Positions 45,961 through 56,881 of a stretch of 64,000 nt of DNA are shown piece by piece. Position 1 is the stretch's first letter. Each line of letters begins with the position of its first letter. Source of the stretch: Anastrepha obliqua (Eukaryota > Arthropoda > Insecta > Diptera > Tephritidae); the NCBI RefSeq assembly GCF_027943255.1, contig NC_072894.1:79709601-79773600 (forward strand). The letters run 5' to 3'. Both the position numbers and the translations under genes were made by a program. Under the pieces are notes generated by a model that was given only the letters and a program-made list of their open reading frames with translations, was not told where the DNA came from and searched no databases.

Positions 45961-48586
45961 TGGTCGCAAATTGCCTAAACACTCAACCAAAAATTGTGTA
46001 TGGTACATGCGGCAGCACATATGAGCACATTCAAAGAAAGCAATCAGAAGTGGAAAAAACGATGGAACGGACGGCTTTTATGTTGGCCGATTGTTGCGTG
46101 GCTTGCTCTGTGCACCATATCGGGCTTGCCTTTGACAATTGATGGATGATCTGCTGCGCGGCCGCTCGGTCCAGTGGTCGTTCTGAATTATAACCTTACT
46201 GCTGCGGTGACCGCATCCTTTGCTGCTGATGATGGTGATAGTGATTGTGAGGAAGTAACAAACCACATACGCACAAGTAGTATGGTGGTGTCCTTAAGAG
46301 TAGCTGCTATTTTGCTTTCTGCTGATGGGTGGGACAGGGAGTGCATAAACTTTCAATTCCAACGCATTAACAGCGCACAAAGTGGCAAATATATTTGACA
46401 TATTTAATTGCATAATAAGGAAATGTGTTAGTTTTATATTACCATATGTACAGTGACTAGGAAAACATACATTTTTTCTATTTTTGTTTTTTTGCAGTGA
46501 TATCATTCGATTCTTCCTAATTTGAGTTAAAGTTTGTATCCCCACCATCGCACAGTGCCATTATTATCTGTGAGTTTTCGACCAAAAACGAAACGAATAC
46601 CAACTCATAGCCATCGAACTCACCTGCTATGGTTCCCTGCGATTTTTTTGTTTTCTTGATCGAGTCAAAAACTGGATACGGGAAACGCATTTAACAGCCG
46701 CAAGGAAGTAATGAAAAAATCGAAGGAAATAATGTCTTTTTTGGTCAATAAATTTATAGTTTGAACTTTCTGAATATATCTTAAAAAATTCACAAACGAG
46801 CATATTAAAGGCTTCCATCCTAACATGCGGATATTCTGCTTTTAAAATGTTCCCCAAATTTTCCATACAGTTTGTTAAGATCCAGGTTTGGTTAAACGTA
46901 AAATTGTTGATATCATATAAGGCTCAGATGAACTAGTACTCCTCATTTAAATAAAGAATTACAAATACATTTGAAAAACCTAGTCAAAAAGGAAGTACCA
47001 TATTCGTTAGAAATTCAATGAAAAGCAATTTATCAAAATAATTTTACAGAGCATCAGGAAAATCATTACAGAGTATTAAATGGCTATAGAATCAGTGAAA
47101 TAAGTTTATTGAAGTTGAGAGAGATTATACTGAAAAAAAAAAAAACGAACTTCTTTTCACAATTCCCTTAATTTCAGTTTTGCTTTCTTACTCTCCAACC
47201 AACCTGTAACGTGCAGTATTGGGTATTATTTTGATATTTCATACTTTGATAGACTTGAAATAGTATGCAAAAAAAATTGTTTTGCTAGTTTCATTAAGAA
47301 AGTTACCATGTGGTTCGCCCAGAAATATTCTTCCATACCAAATCCGTTTGAAGCTTGTAAATCGGCATATGTTACCCAGGCGTGGAGAGATGCTTGGCGT
47401 TTTGTTCGTAATTACGTAACTGAATGAGACTTTACTTTACTTAAGAATTAGAATAATTTTAGTAAACTTTAAATGAGCGAGGCAGTCCGCAAAACCCAGC
47501 GATAACAGGATCTACGTCACCGCAGCGACCCGGAGTTATATCAATTACTTGTCACTTCAGCAGCACTCCTCCAAACAATTATGTGAAATCTGTATGCTGT
47601 TACAACCACAACAACTCGTTAACTATTTTTATCATTCACTTTATAGCGGCGAAAACTTTACAGAGAGGCAACTTTTCAAACAATTCTTGGAATCCCCCAA
47701 TTGTTTACAATATCGGACACGAATCCCATTAAAATTGCAGTACTGTTTTGACAGAATGTATATGTAACTTCATTAACTACGAAAATTTGTAATGATAAAA
47801 ACAATGAAAATTTTAACAAATTTTTTTGAAAACTACTTACAAATAAAAATTTCATAGTAAATTGTGTTCATTTTTATCATTAACTAATTATTTGTGAAAA
47901 TGAACTTACACCGCTTTCAAAGAAAAAGCTTCTTTTTTTTGTTACCAATTTTTGCGAAATAATTAGGATTTCAAAAATTTCCAGCTATAAAAGATCAAAA
48001 AGATATGCAAGCAACTTGGTTTGGAAAAATTTCACAAATTTTAATCCAGATCTTTTAGTTTCAAAGTAGACAAAAAGCATTTAACGGTTAATATATCTTG
48101 AAATAGTTATTTTAGTGGAATAAAACTCCAAAACATTCATATAATGTGAAACTAGCAACTTTTATTTCGTATAACAGACTCATATAGTGGCTTTTTTGCA
48201 CGCCTTATTTTTCATACCCAAGCCAACCGAAAATAAGCGGGGGTGATGAAAATAAACAATATCTAATATACGCATGCACTGAAGGTCCAAATAATAAACA
48301 ACCCCTATTTTCACCAGCTTTGACTGCGCTCTTTGTTTTACATATACATTTTTTTAATAAAAATTTTGTTCATTCTACAATGAACGTCTTATAAATCACG
48401 GTTTACAAGTTTGCACAAAATTTATAAAACTTCGAAAAATTTTCAACAAAATATCAATATTTTAAATAAGAATTAAACAAAAATTCTTCACATTTATATC
48501 TAGTTTGTAAGGAAATTTGTAGTGCAGATATAAAAGAAACAAGGATTGCGAGGATTTAATTGCGGCAGGTGTTATTAAAAAATAAA
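45961..48586. other. Long gap, nothing recognised
   Basis: AT-rich. Unnamed small ORFs (for example 46627-46866 minus and 47549-47767 plus) show no motif. No RNA gene seen. Confidence 0.4.
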
Positions 48587-48737
48587 ATGGAATCTTCGAA
48601 CGCGTATAAGAGGCGTATTTTGTACTTTTTTTATAAAAGTAGTAAAAATGCAACTACTGCAAAAATAAACGCTGTTCACGGAGAGGCTACCGTGAATGTA
48701 AGGACTGCGCAAAAGTGGTTTTCAAAACTCCGAAGTA

Positions 48738-49666
48738 AAGGGTGTTTTTTTTTAGAGGTTAGGTTTTCAAGTTGGCACTACTTTTTTCGTAGATGGTCTT
48801 TTTGACAGCTGTCACTTGATTTATGCTCAGTTTGGTTTGCCATTTCATATTGAATAGACTTACACCTGAACAACGTTTGCAAATCGTGCAAATTTATTAC
48901 GAAAATAATGGTTCGGTTCGCGCGACGCATCGAAGAAAGTTTTGTTCAGCGATGAAGCTCACTTTTGGTTGAATGGGTATGTCAATAAGCAAAATTGTCG
49001 CATTTGGAGTGAACATAATCCACAAGCCATTGCTGAGACGCCGTTACATCCTCACAAAGTCACTGTTTGGTGTGCTCTATTGGCAGAGGGAATCATTGGT
49101 CCATATTTCTTTAAAAATGAAGCCGGCCATAATGTTACAGTCAATGGAGAGCGCTATAGAGCCATGATTAATGACTTTTTCGTGCCTGAATTGGACGATG
49201 TTGATGTGGACGACCTTTGGTTCCAACAAGTCGGCGCTAGATGCCATACAGCCAACGCAACAATCGATTTATTGAAGGAAACTTTTGGTGAGAGCATTAT
49301 CTCGCGCCGTGGACCTGTGGCGTGGCCTCCAAGATCGTGCGATATAACACCGCTGGACTATTTCTTGTGGGGCTATGTGAAGTCGCTTGTCTACGCAGAT
49401 AAGCTCGAGACGATTGACGTCTTGGAAGAGAATATTCGGCGCGTTATTGCTGACATACGCCCCAATTGCTGCAAAAAGTGGTCGAAAATTGAGCCTCTCG
49501 GCTGGAATTTATTCGAGCCAGCCGCGGCGGCCACTTGCCCGAAATCATTTTTAAAACATAATGGCAAACTCTTATCTTTATAATAAAGCTAAATTCTTGG
49601 CCATAACATTAAATTATATACGTTTTATTTCATCTTGAAAACCTAACCTCTAAAAAAAACACCCTT
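48738..49666 (+). mobile_element. AHFWLNGY-type TIR element nested in a mariner
   Basis: 929 bp with 33-34-bp inverted repeats differing only in a T-run length (AAGGGTGTTT...AGGTTTTCAAG against CTTGAAAACCT...AAACACCCTT), flanked by a TA duplication (48736-48737 and 49667-49668). It carries one transposase ORF and a short remnant of the N-terminal helix. The near-identity of the repeats suggests a fairly recent insertion. Confidence 0.92.
48942..49583 (+). pseudogene. AHFWLNGY-type transposase, N-terminally deleted
   Basis: A 213-codon open frame for the catalytic part of a Tc1/mariner-superfamily transposase. It has FSDEAHFWLNGYVNKQNCRI (first Asp), VTVWCALLAEGIIGPYFFKN, VTVNGERYRAMINDFFVPEL, and the second block WFQQVGARCHTA, in which the expected catalytic Asp (QQDGA in relatives here) is Val. 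The third block is PPRSCDITPLDYFLWGYVKS. Upstream, 48860-48935 encodes EQRLQIVQIYYENNGSVRAT, the N-terminal helix, joined out of frame to the catalytic part, so about 100 residues including the rest of the DNA-binding domain are deleted. Transposition activity is not expected. Confidence 0.85.
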
Positions 49667-50620
49667 TAGTAACTGCTACGTGGAGGATGCCCCGCGCGCT
49701 GGTCGTCCTGAAGCCTTTAACTCCGACGCCTGGCTCGAACTCGTGGAAGCTGACCTACATTTGACAGTCGATATGATAGCTCAGAGGTAAAATTCATCGC
49801 ATGGAACAGTTCACAGGCACCTGGTTCAGTTGGCAAAGGTTTCAAAGCTGGGAAAATGGATTCCGCATAGACTTTCCGTCACCAACCTTCAGCAGAGAGT
49901 GAATGTGTGTTCTCGGCTTGAAAATTAAAGTTTTTTGAACCGTATCGGTAGTGGTGATGAAAAATGGGTTCTTTACAATAATCCTGTTTGCAAACGCCAA
50001 TGGTTGGATAAAGATGAAACACCAGAACCGACCCCTAAAGATGGCCATCCCCCGAAGAAGATTCTCCTGTCTATTTGGTGAGTTATGGCCGGTATTGTTT
50101 ATTATGAACTTCTGAAACCTAACCAGACGATAACTGCTGATTATTATTTCCATCAGCTATCAAACCTGAATGAGGCACTTAACAAAAATCGACCGTCCTT
50201 GGTGAATAGACGCAAAGTTTTGTTTCACCACGACAACGCAAGACCTCATACCGCAAGGCAAACATTAGGCAAGCTGAGTGAGCTCGGATGGGAGCTAATG
50301 CCGCATCCACCATACTCTCCGGATATTGCATCTTGTGATTATCACCTCTTCCGTGGACTTCAATCCCATATGAGTAACAAGAACTACTCCTCAAAAGAAG
50401 TTATAAAAAGGGATATCGAAGCGTATTTTGGCTCCAAGGGCAAACAATTTTTTGAGCAGGGAATTAAAAATTTGTCTAAACGTTGGGAAGACATTGTAAA
50501 TACTGAAGAAAAATATATTATTGATTAATAAATACTTTAAAAATCTTTTTTATTAATTAAATTATTAATTAATTTTAAACCCACCTTTAAAAAAAGGACG
50601 AACTTATGGACTAACCGGAT

Positions 50621-52674
50621 ACAATTGGTCTAAGTGACTCAAAATTCTCGTGGATTTTTGATAATTTTTCACCTCTTCGTGTTTCATGCTCAAAAAGTGT
50701 TGTATTTTATATTTGATTTGCGAATGAGAAATTTCGAATATCTCGAAAACTTGTTTATAAAGACAACAAGCTCGATTTTCGGAATTAGCGTGTGATTCTA
50801 CATACGAATTGGATAGTGGCTTCCCGTGCCTATTTTCGCTGTAAACCAATGCATTGATTGAAATTAGTAATTGCGTGCTCCACATTTATAATTAAAATAA
50901 AATTAATGGTTTAATTCCAAACACCTTCACATATATAATGTACTCCGATCTGGTGGCATGGGGTTAACGGGATCTACATGCATAACCAATACAGCAAGAT
51001 CCAATTAAAATTGATTTTGTTTAGCTTCGCAAGTATGGAATTAAAAATAAGAGCCAAATTAATGCCCTATGAGCGTTTTTATGAGCCACTGTAGTTGTTC
51101 ATTATGCACGTGGCTGCATTGCAATTATGCGGTCTGTTGGTCTATGGTTTATAAATGATGTAATGAAATGAAAGTTGAAACCTTAATTAAATTTGGCATT
51201 TACGGTTTTGTCTATTGTTTGTGGTCTTTACATTCCAGAAGCAATGGGGACTTTTTTGTAGTTGTGCATGTTTAAGTACTCAGCAGAGCTTAAACAAGGT
51301 ATCTTAAAGCGCAAAACATCATTCACTTATTGAGATTTGAAAATAAATTTATTATGTAATAATTATGATTGCAATGTAAGTACTTTGGCAATTACTCTGC
51401 AGCTATGCGTTATTTCGATACAAACATTTGTTGGAGATTTTCAAGCCTGTGTTTTTCTTAGCAATCACAGTTCAATGGCCTCTCTTTTGACAGAAGGTTA
51501 GCAGAAAACCTACAGTTACTAAAATGAGTTTGAGAACCGTATACAAGTAATGAAAATTCACTAGTTAAGTAGTGGAACTGTGAAAACTACCCGATGGAAT
51601 TTCAGCCGATGAGTTTATTTTTAACAAATAGTGAGACATTTATAATATCGAACGATTTGGGCGTGATTGAAGATGAACATTTTTACCACAAACTTATCAT
51701 TTCAGCTGGTACTCATTTTCGCTTCGGCGGCTTGGTTAATGCAAAAGAAACTCAAATTAATATTGATTCACTACAAAAACAGGTTGAAGGCTTAAGCTTA
51801 AGCAAGTCAAAACAAAGTAGGAGTATTACATATAAAAAGTGTTTGGCGATTTAATTTTTATAATAAAAATCAACTAAACAACAACTAGAGACTGCTCGCT
51901 GGAACCTCAAATCTCACTTCTGACAAAACTTAATTAAATTAATTAAATTCTCAATATCAGAAATTGTAAAATCTGATAAGCAAATTTAGTTTTTAAATGA
52001 TGCCCTGTCAACAACAGCACATTTTTAGAAATAAATCCAATCGATATTTGGCGCATAGACAAGCAAAACTGAACAACCAAAGCATCCGGGTTGTGTACTC
52101 CACACTTGACAACGCGCTGAACCACTCCATTAAGCCAAAAGCAAAAAAGTCAACCAGGTAGGCGAGCCGAGAAACCGAATAAATTACCAATCAACAACCT
52201 AAAATAAACAAATACGATTACGAACTGTCTGTCAAAACAGAAAATCAGAAATATTACCAAAAGGTGATTACAAGTACACACTGCGACCGATCCCCTGAAG
52301 CATTGTATATTTTTCTAGAATTGATTTATACATAAACTTAAAAGTAAATTTAAATAAACATAATACTTGCGGTGAAGAGGATGAGATAATTATTGATAGT
52401 GATGCAACGTGAACCAACTGAAATAAATCATTCGACTTGGTGAGCAAGCAAAGCAATTTTACCTTCACGTCAATTTATAGGCCGCCATATGTAAGATGTC
52501 ATTTAAAGCAAAACATAAACAAACAAAAAAATATATATATAAAAAATAAAAAAATAGAAAATGCATAACTATTGTAATAAAAACTTTACTTTTCCTGACG
52601 ATAAAACAACAACCCATAAATGAAGAGCGCAGACCACGGGACTCAAGCTGACACCGCACTGTGGGATTGCTGGC
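50621..52674. other. Long gap, nothing recognised
   Basis: AT-rich; ORF 51594-51854 (86 residues) has no recognised domain. Confidence 0.4.
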
Positions 52675-52765
52675 GTTAAGGAATGTTAATGAAGTGTCAG
52701 TCGTTGCCCAGTTATAAATCAAGATCGTTGGGTAAAGTAGAACCGACAGCCGCAATAAAAGTCGT
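52675..52765 (+). repeat. Dispersed repeat, copy 2
   Basis: Matches 41001-41095 in order: AATGAAGTGTCAGTCGTTGC, ATAAATC, then GTAGAACCGACAGCCG. Diverged. Family unknown. Confidence 0.6.
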
Positions 52766-52977
52766 GTCCAATGGCCGACACTTCAACCTCCATTTTTACC
52801 AGCTTTTTTACTTCTTCAGTCAGAAAGATATGGTCGCAGTAAGGATTTACAAAAATCAAATAAGTTAGAGGCCCCCTATTTTGACTAAATGTTAGAGGCT
52901 TAGTAGTCATCCTGTAGGCTAATTGCTTACGTTCATTTTTGCAAATATAAATAATTCCCATTTCCATGCGTGTTTAA

Positions 52978-53493
52978 GGTAGTCTGGTCAAATACTCATT
53001 TTTCATACATATTTTTTAGCAATTTCTTTTTTTTTTAAGAAAATAAAATGCGACCGTTTTGATTATTCTGTAGGCTTGTCATTCTGGCAATGGAACATTT
53101 TTTTGAAAAATAACAAAATGGCGGACTTTTGAAAAAAGGTATGTTTTTCGGGTAAAAATCAGACTGTGTTATGGAAAGTTAGGGCTAAAAAGAAACGAAA
53201 GTAGCACCTGCTAGAATGACAAGCCTACAGGATAATAATCAGTTTAACTTTTTCGTTTCAGCTGTCCTGAAGAGCCAAAATCCTGTTGACAAACCACCTA
53301 CCTTTTTATTTAATACGCTTACTTGGGTGCCACACTACTACAAAAAAATATGTCCAAAAAAAAAAATGTTTTCGTATACTATTGGATGTCAATAATAACA
53401 TACTATAAAATCAAAACGATCGCATTTTAAGTTCATAAAAACAAATTCCCAAAAAATATCTATAAAAAATGAGTATTTCACCAGACTACTATC
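52978..53493. mobile_element. TTAA element C with long inverted repeats and a nested inverted repeat
   Basis: Flanked by TTAA at 52974-52977 and 53494-53497. The outer arms pair over about 90-100 bp: GGTAGTCTGGTCAAATACTC on the left and GTAGTCTGGTGAAATACTCA (reverse complement) on the right, continuing to AAAATGCGA(C/T)CGTTTTGATT. Inside the left half is a second inverted pair, CTGTAGGCTTGTCATTCT at about 53069 and AGAATGACAAGCCTACAG at about 53213, suggesting a smaller element within the larger. Non-coding. Confidence 0.75.
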
Positions 53494-53539
53494 TTAAGTT
53501 TCAATCCAGGAAAAACGTCCCTATGTTAGTTGCTTTGAT

Positions 53540-53830
53540 CACAGGTCACTGTCTCCTGGATCCACGTACTCACTGTATGCAAGAATGAGGAGGCAGAGGA
53601 AGAGTCTGTCAGACTTATTCTCTGTCACTCTCCTGCGTGGCATGCCGCCAGGTTTAGATACTTCATCATCGTTCATCATCGTTCTTGAATGACATTGATG
53701 ACCTTGGGTATATAAGAGCGGACCACATCAATGGGTTTGCACATAAAACAAAATAGTTGAACGAGATGAAGGAGATAAACTGTGTGTGTGAAGTGTGGTA
53801 TCACAATGAATCAGCAATGGTCTAAGTGAG
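53540..53830 (+). pseudogene. RNase H-bearing LINE, ORF2 C-terminus
   Basis: Plus-strand frames read TGHCLLDPRTHCM and, shifted, VCKNEEAEEESVRLILCHSP, then AWHAARFRYFIIV before a stop. This is the zinc cluster region of the same LINE family as 16085 and 58076. The untranslated part has GTGGTATCACAATGAA, shared with 16477-16492. Confidence 0.7.
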
Positions 53831-53910
53831 TTCATTTGAAGACCGACTGTCACTTCCATCTACCCATTTACCGTATTTAAGTCTGCAATATCGATCGAAA
53901 GTTCGCAACT

Positions 53911-54387
53911 ATGCTGTATGATAGTTATCGTCTGTGCTTCTTCAATGATATTAATCCTAAAATAATCAGCACATTTCACTATACTTTGTTCATTTATCAA
54001 AACTCCCTGATTTCTCTGATGGGAGTACCAGCTACTCAGAGTAAGTTTAGCTTTCCGAGTTATTTCTCCTTTAGGGATTTAAAGCAAATATTATATCACT
54101 CACATATAGAAAACACTGAATTGGTTGAAACTAATTTAGTGTTTTTATATGGCGTTATAACTGTAGAAAACTCAGATCCACTTAATGACTTCGTGCCGTC
54201 AGACTTTTACTACGACTTGCGAATTCGGCCACGGTTGCGGTATCAACCGCAAAGTGTTAATGTGAGTTTGGCAGACAATTTTTCTTTTTATGTAAAGGAT
54301 CTTCTTCTTCTACTCCTCTATCATTTTGAGATGTATCATTGTCATTATCCTTCGACTTATCTTTTTGGTTATTGTGACGGTATTTAG
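53911..54387 (+). CDS. Unrecognised 158-residue ORF
   Basis: One of the longest open frames outside the recognised elements. The composition is rich in Tyr, Phe, Leu and Ser, with a hydrophobic run VKDLLLLLLYHFEMY near residue 130. There is no motif I can name. An in-frame TAA lies a few codons upstream of the ATG, so the frame is short by itself. It could be a fragment of an old retroelement protein, an exon, or chance. No neighbour suggests a role. Confidence 0.25.
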   Translation: MLYDSYRLCFFNDINPKIISTFHYTLFIYQNSLISLMGVPATQSKFSFPSYFSFRDLKQILYHSHIENTELVETNLVFLYGVITVENSDPLNDFVPSDFYYDLRIRPRLRYQPQSVNVSLADNFSFYVKDLLLLLLYHFEMYHCHYPSTYLFGYCDGI

Positions 54388-54489
54388 CAACATCTGTAAG
54401 TCTTGCACTGCCCTCGAAATGGCTTTGAGAACAATCGTCCGCAAGTTATTTCAGCTTATCTTTTTGTTTATTGTGACATTATTAATTGA

Positions 54490-55245
54490 CTTAATTGGCA
54501 CGATTACCGCTTACGAGACTTTGGCCGAGTTTAACACAGTGTGCCGGTCGTTTCTTCCTCGTGCTAACCGGTACCAGTTGGACACAACAAGTGAAGCCAA
54601 GTTCTTTTTAACGAAACGGAGGTCTTCCTCTTCCTCTGCTATCACCAGCTGGCACCGCATCGAATACTTTCAGAGCCGGAGTATTTGTATCCATTCGGAC
54701 GACATGACCCAGCCAAAGTAGCTGCTGGATCTTTATTCGCTCCGCTATGTCTATGTCGTCGTAAAGCTCAGACAGCTCATCGTTCCATCACCTGCGATAT
54801 TCGTCGTTGCCACCGTGCAAAGGTCCAAAAATGTTGAGCAGAATCTTTCTCTCAAACACTCCAAGCGTCGCTTCATCGGATGTCGTCATCATCACCACTT
54901 CTGCGTCATACGTTAGGACGGGCATGTTGAGAGCCTTATAGAGTGTAAGTTTTGTTCGTCGAGAGAGGACTTTACTACTCAGTTGCTTACTCAGTCCAAA
55001 GTAGCACTTGTTGACAAGAGAGCTTCTTCGTTAGATTTCAAGACTGGCATTGTTATCGGTGTTGATGCTGGTTCCTTAATAAACGAAGTCTTTTACAACC
55101 TCGAAATCATAGCTGTTAATAGTATCGGGGGTGCCGATACGCGAGTACGCCGACTGCTTATTTGATGACAGGAGGTACTTCGTTTTGTCCTCGTTTACCA
55201 CCAGACCCCTTCGCTTTGCCTTTTTATTCAGTTTGGAAAAGAAAA
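54490..55245 (-). pseudogene. RTE-clade LINE copy, 3' part
   Basis: The minus strand carries the 3' untranslated end and the C-terminal part of ORF2, parallel to 9205-9780. The plus-strand segment TTTATTCGCTCCGCTATGTC and the 'CTTTCTCTCAAACACTCCAA' segment correspond to the LRW/ERKIL region, and 55120-55245 corresponds to the region after YADD. Many point changes and stops. It stops abruptly at 55245, so it is truncated on its 5' side. Confidence 0.75.
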
Positions 55246-55529
55246 ATGCAATTCTGTAAGTCTTTCACTGTTCACGAAATTGCTTTGCAATTTTTCGTCG
55301 ACAAGCTTTTCCGACTTATTTTTATTCCGCCAACATTATTTTGGTGACCGCTAGCAGTTCAGATTGAAATTGCCTTCTCTTTCATTCATGGCATTACCGT
55401 TCCGTTATCATCAAAGATCATTTTTTCATTTGCCTCAATTTTTTCCTTTCCCCTATTTTTACTTCAGCAGCGTTGATTAAAGCTTTGCTGTTTTTAGAAA
55501 GATCTATCACAATATTATTTGTGTCACTT

Positions 55530-55540
55530 ATAAGCTCGCG
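55530..55540. repeat. SINE target-site duplication, left copy
   Basis: ATAAGCTCGCG at 55530-55540 is repeated at 56575-56585, enclosing the SINE plus the transposon inserted in its tail. Confidence 0.85.
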
Positions 55541-55854
55541 GCGGCCGCCGTAGCCGAATGGCTTGGTGCGCGACTACCATTCGGAATTCACAGAGAGAAC
55601 GTAGGTTCGAATCTCGGTGAAACACCAATATTAAGAAAACATTTTTCTAATAGCGGTCGCCCCTCGGCAGGCAATGGCAAACCTCCGAGTGTATTTCTGC
55701 CACAAAAAAGCTCTTCATAAAAATACCTGCCGTTCGGAGTCGGCTTGAAACTGTAGGTCCCTCCATTTGTGGAATAACATCAAGACGCACGCCACAAATA
55801 GGAGGAGGAGCTCGGCCAAACACCCAAAAAGGGTGGACGCGCCAAATATATATA
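55541..55854 (+). repeat. tRNA-derived SINE, full-length copy
   Basis: The head starts GCGGCCGCCGTAGCCGAATG, with an A-box-like TAGCCGAATGG (55551-55561) and a perfect B box GGTTCGAATC (55604-55613), spaced as in a tRNA-type RNA polymerase III promoter. The body runs to GGTGGACGCGCCAAATATAT, a TA-rich tail. Four other copies lie at 16550, 28350, 38361 and 41800. It is flanked by an 11-bp duplication (55530-55540 and 56575-56585), with a DNA transposon sitting in the tail. Confidence 0.9.
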
Positions 55855-56569
55855 CAGGGTGGGCCATATAGCGTTTGCTTTTTGAACCACCTATTTTTTT
55901 GAGAATGGTACCACAAACGACATGTCAAATGTGTTCATAATTTACTTAAAGGTTTGACATTTACGAAATAGGACGCTATACGCTCGAACAAAATTGGGAA
56001 ATATTGAAAACCTATTTCCACAGTGGTGAGTCTTCATCTTCTTCCGCCGTTACAGTAAATGGCGAGCGTTACCGTGACATGCTCAACGAGTTGTTTCCAA
56101 AAATTGAAGAGGATGACATGGACGACATTTGGTTTCAACAGGACGGTGCAACTTGTCACACTGCCAAAGTTACGCTCGAACTTTTGGCTACCGTTTTTGA
56201 AAACCGAATAATCAGCCGAAAGTCCGATATCAATTGGCCGCCTCGGAGCTGTGATCAATTGGCTGCCTCGGAGCTGAAATTGGAGCCGTTAAGGACAAAT
56301 TCTATGCGAATCATCCAGAGACGATTGATGCTTTAAAACTCAAAATCGAAGTTGCCATTCATGAAATTCGAGCCCAAACAATCGAAAGTGTGCTTAAAAA
56401 TTGGGTTGATCGAATGGCCTACTGTAAAGCCAGTCGTGGCAGTCATTTGAACGATATTATTTCGATCTTCAAAATAAAACGATCTTCAAAATAAAAAAAA
56501 GCTTGAAAAAATATTGATTAGTTTTTTTTATAGCCGATTCAAAAAGCAAAATTTACATGAACCACCCTA
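55855..56569 (+). mobile_element. AHFWLNGY-type TIR element, internally deleted, in the SINE tail
   Basis: 715 bp. The left end CAGGGTGGGCCATATAGCGT and right end (reverse complement) TAGGGTGGTTCATGTAAATT pair imperfectly over about 50 bp, including the shared TTTGCTTTTTGAA. TA flanks both ends. The plus-strand remnant reads VTVNGERYRDMLNELFPKIE, DIWFQQDGATCHTA (second catalytic block intact) and INWPPRSCDQLAASEL, where a local rearrangement disrupts the third block. The N-terminal half and the first block are deleted. Non-autonomous. Confidence 0.85.
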
Positions 56570-56574
56570 TATAT

Positions 56575-56585
56575 ATAAGCTCGCG
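56575..56585. repeat. SINE target-site duplication, right copy
   Basis: ATAAGCTCGCG, identical to 55530-55540. Confidence 0.85.
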
Positions 56586-56881
56586 ATCAATTCGTTTTAC
56601 TGTAAAGGAATCCTCATTATCAGAATCTTCTTGTAGATGTAAAACCGGTAGACTCAGCCACAGTGTTTTTTCTCGAGTCCAAGTTATTTGGCGTAGTTTT
56701 CAAGATTTAATCTTATTATATTCCTAAGGAATATGGAAGTAGATTACACATCTTGGAAAACAAAGCTTCAAATGCATTTTGCGTAAGATTCCGTCAAAAA
56801 ATAATCAAAACACATTAATTCAAATAATTGGGATGTACTAAATTTAGCTTTATTGATGTTAACAAATTTCAAATATACATA

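Larger units (their letters stand above)
48587..50620 (+). mobile_element. Mariner transposon, split by a nested element
   Basis: The 5' part (48587-48737) encodes the transposase N-terminal helix-turn-helix: KRRILYFFYKSSKNATTAKI, EATVNVRTAQKWFSKLRS. It is interrupted at a TA by a 929-bp TIR element (48738-49666). The reading resumes at 49669 with CYVEDAPRAGRP and runs, with stops and frameshifts, through SGDEKWVLYNN (first Asp), FHHDNARPHTA (second Asp) and PYSPDIASCDYHLF (third Asp) to a stop at 50528. The right end AAGGACGAACTTATGGAC (50597 onward) fits a mariner terminal repeat. I could not find the matching left end. Removing the nested piece and one TA restores continuity at the junction. 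Confidence 0.85.

Noticed and set aside
55541..55625. A possible tRNA gene, because of A and B boxes
   Set aside because: The sequence continues into a repeated SINE body found in five places and does not form a complete cloverleaf acceptor; it is the tRNA-derived SINE head.
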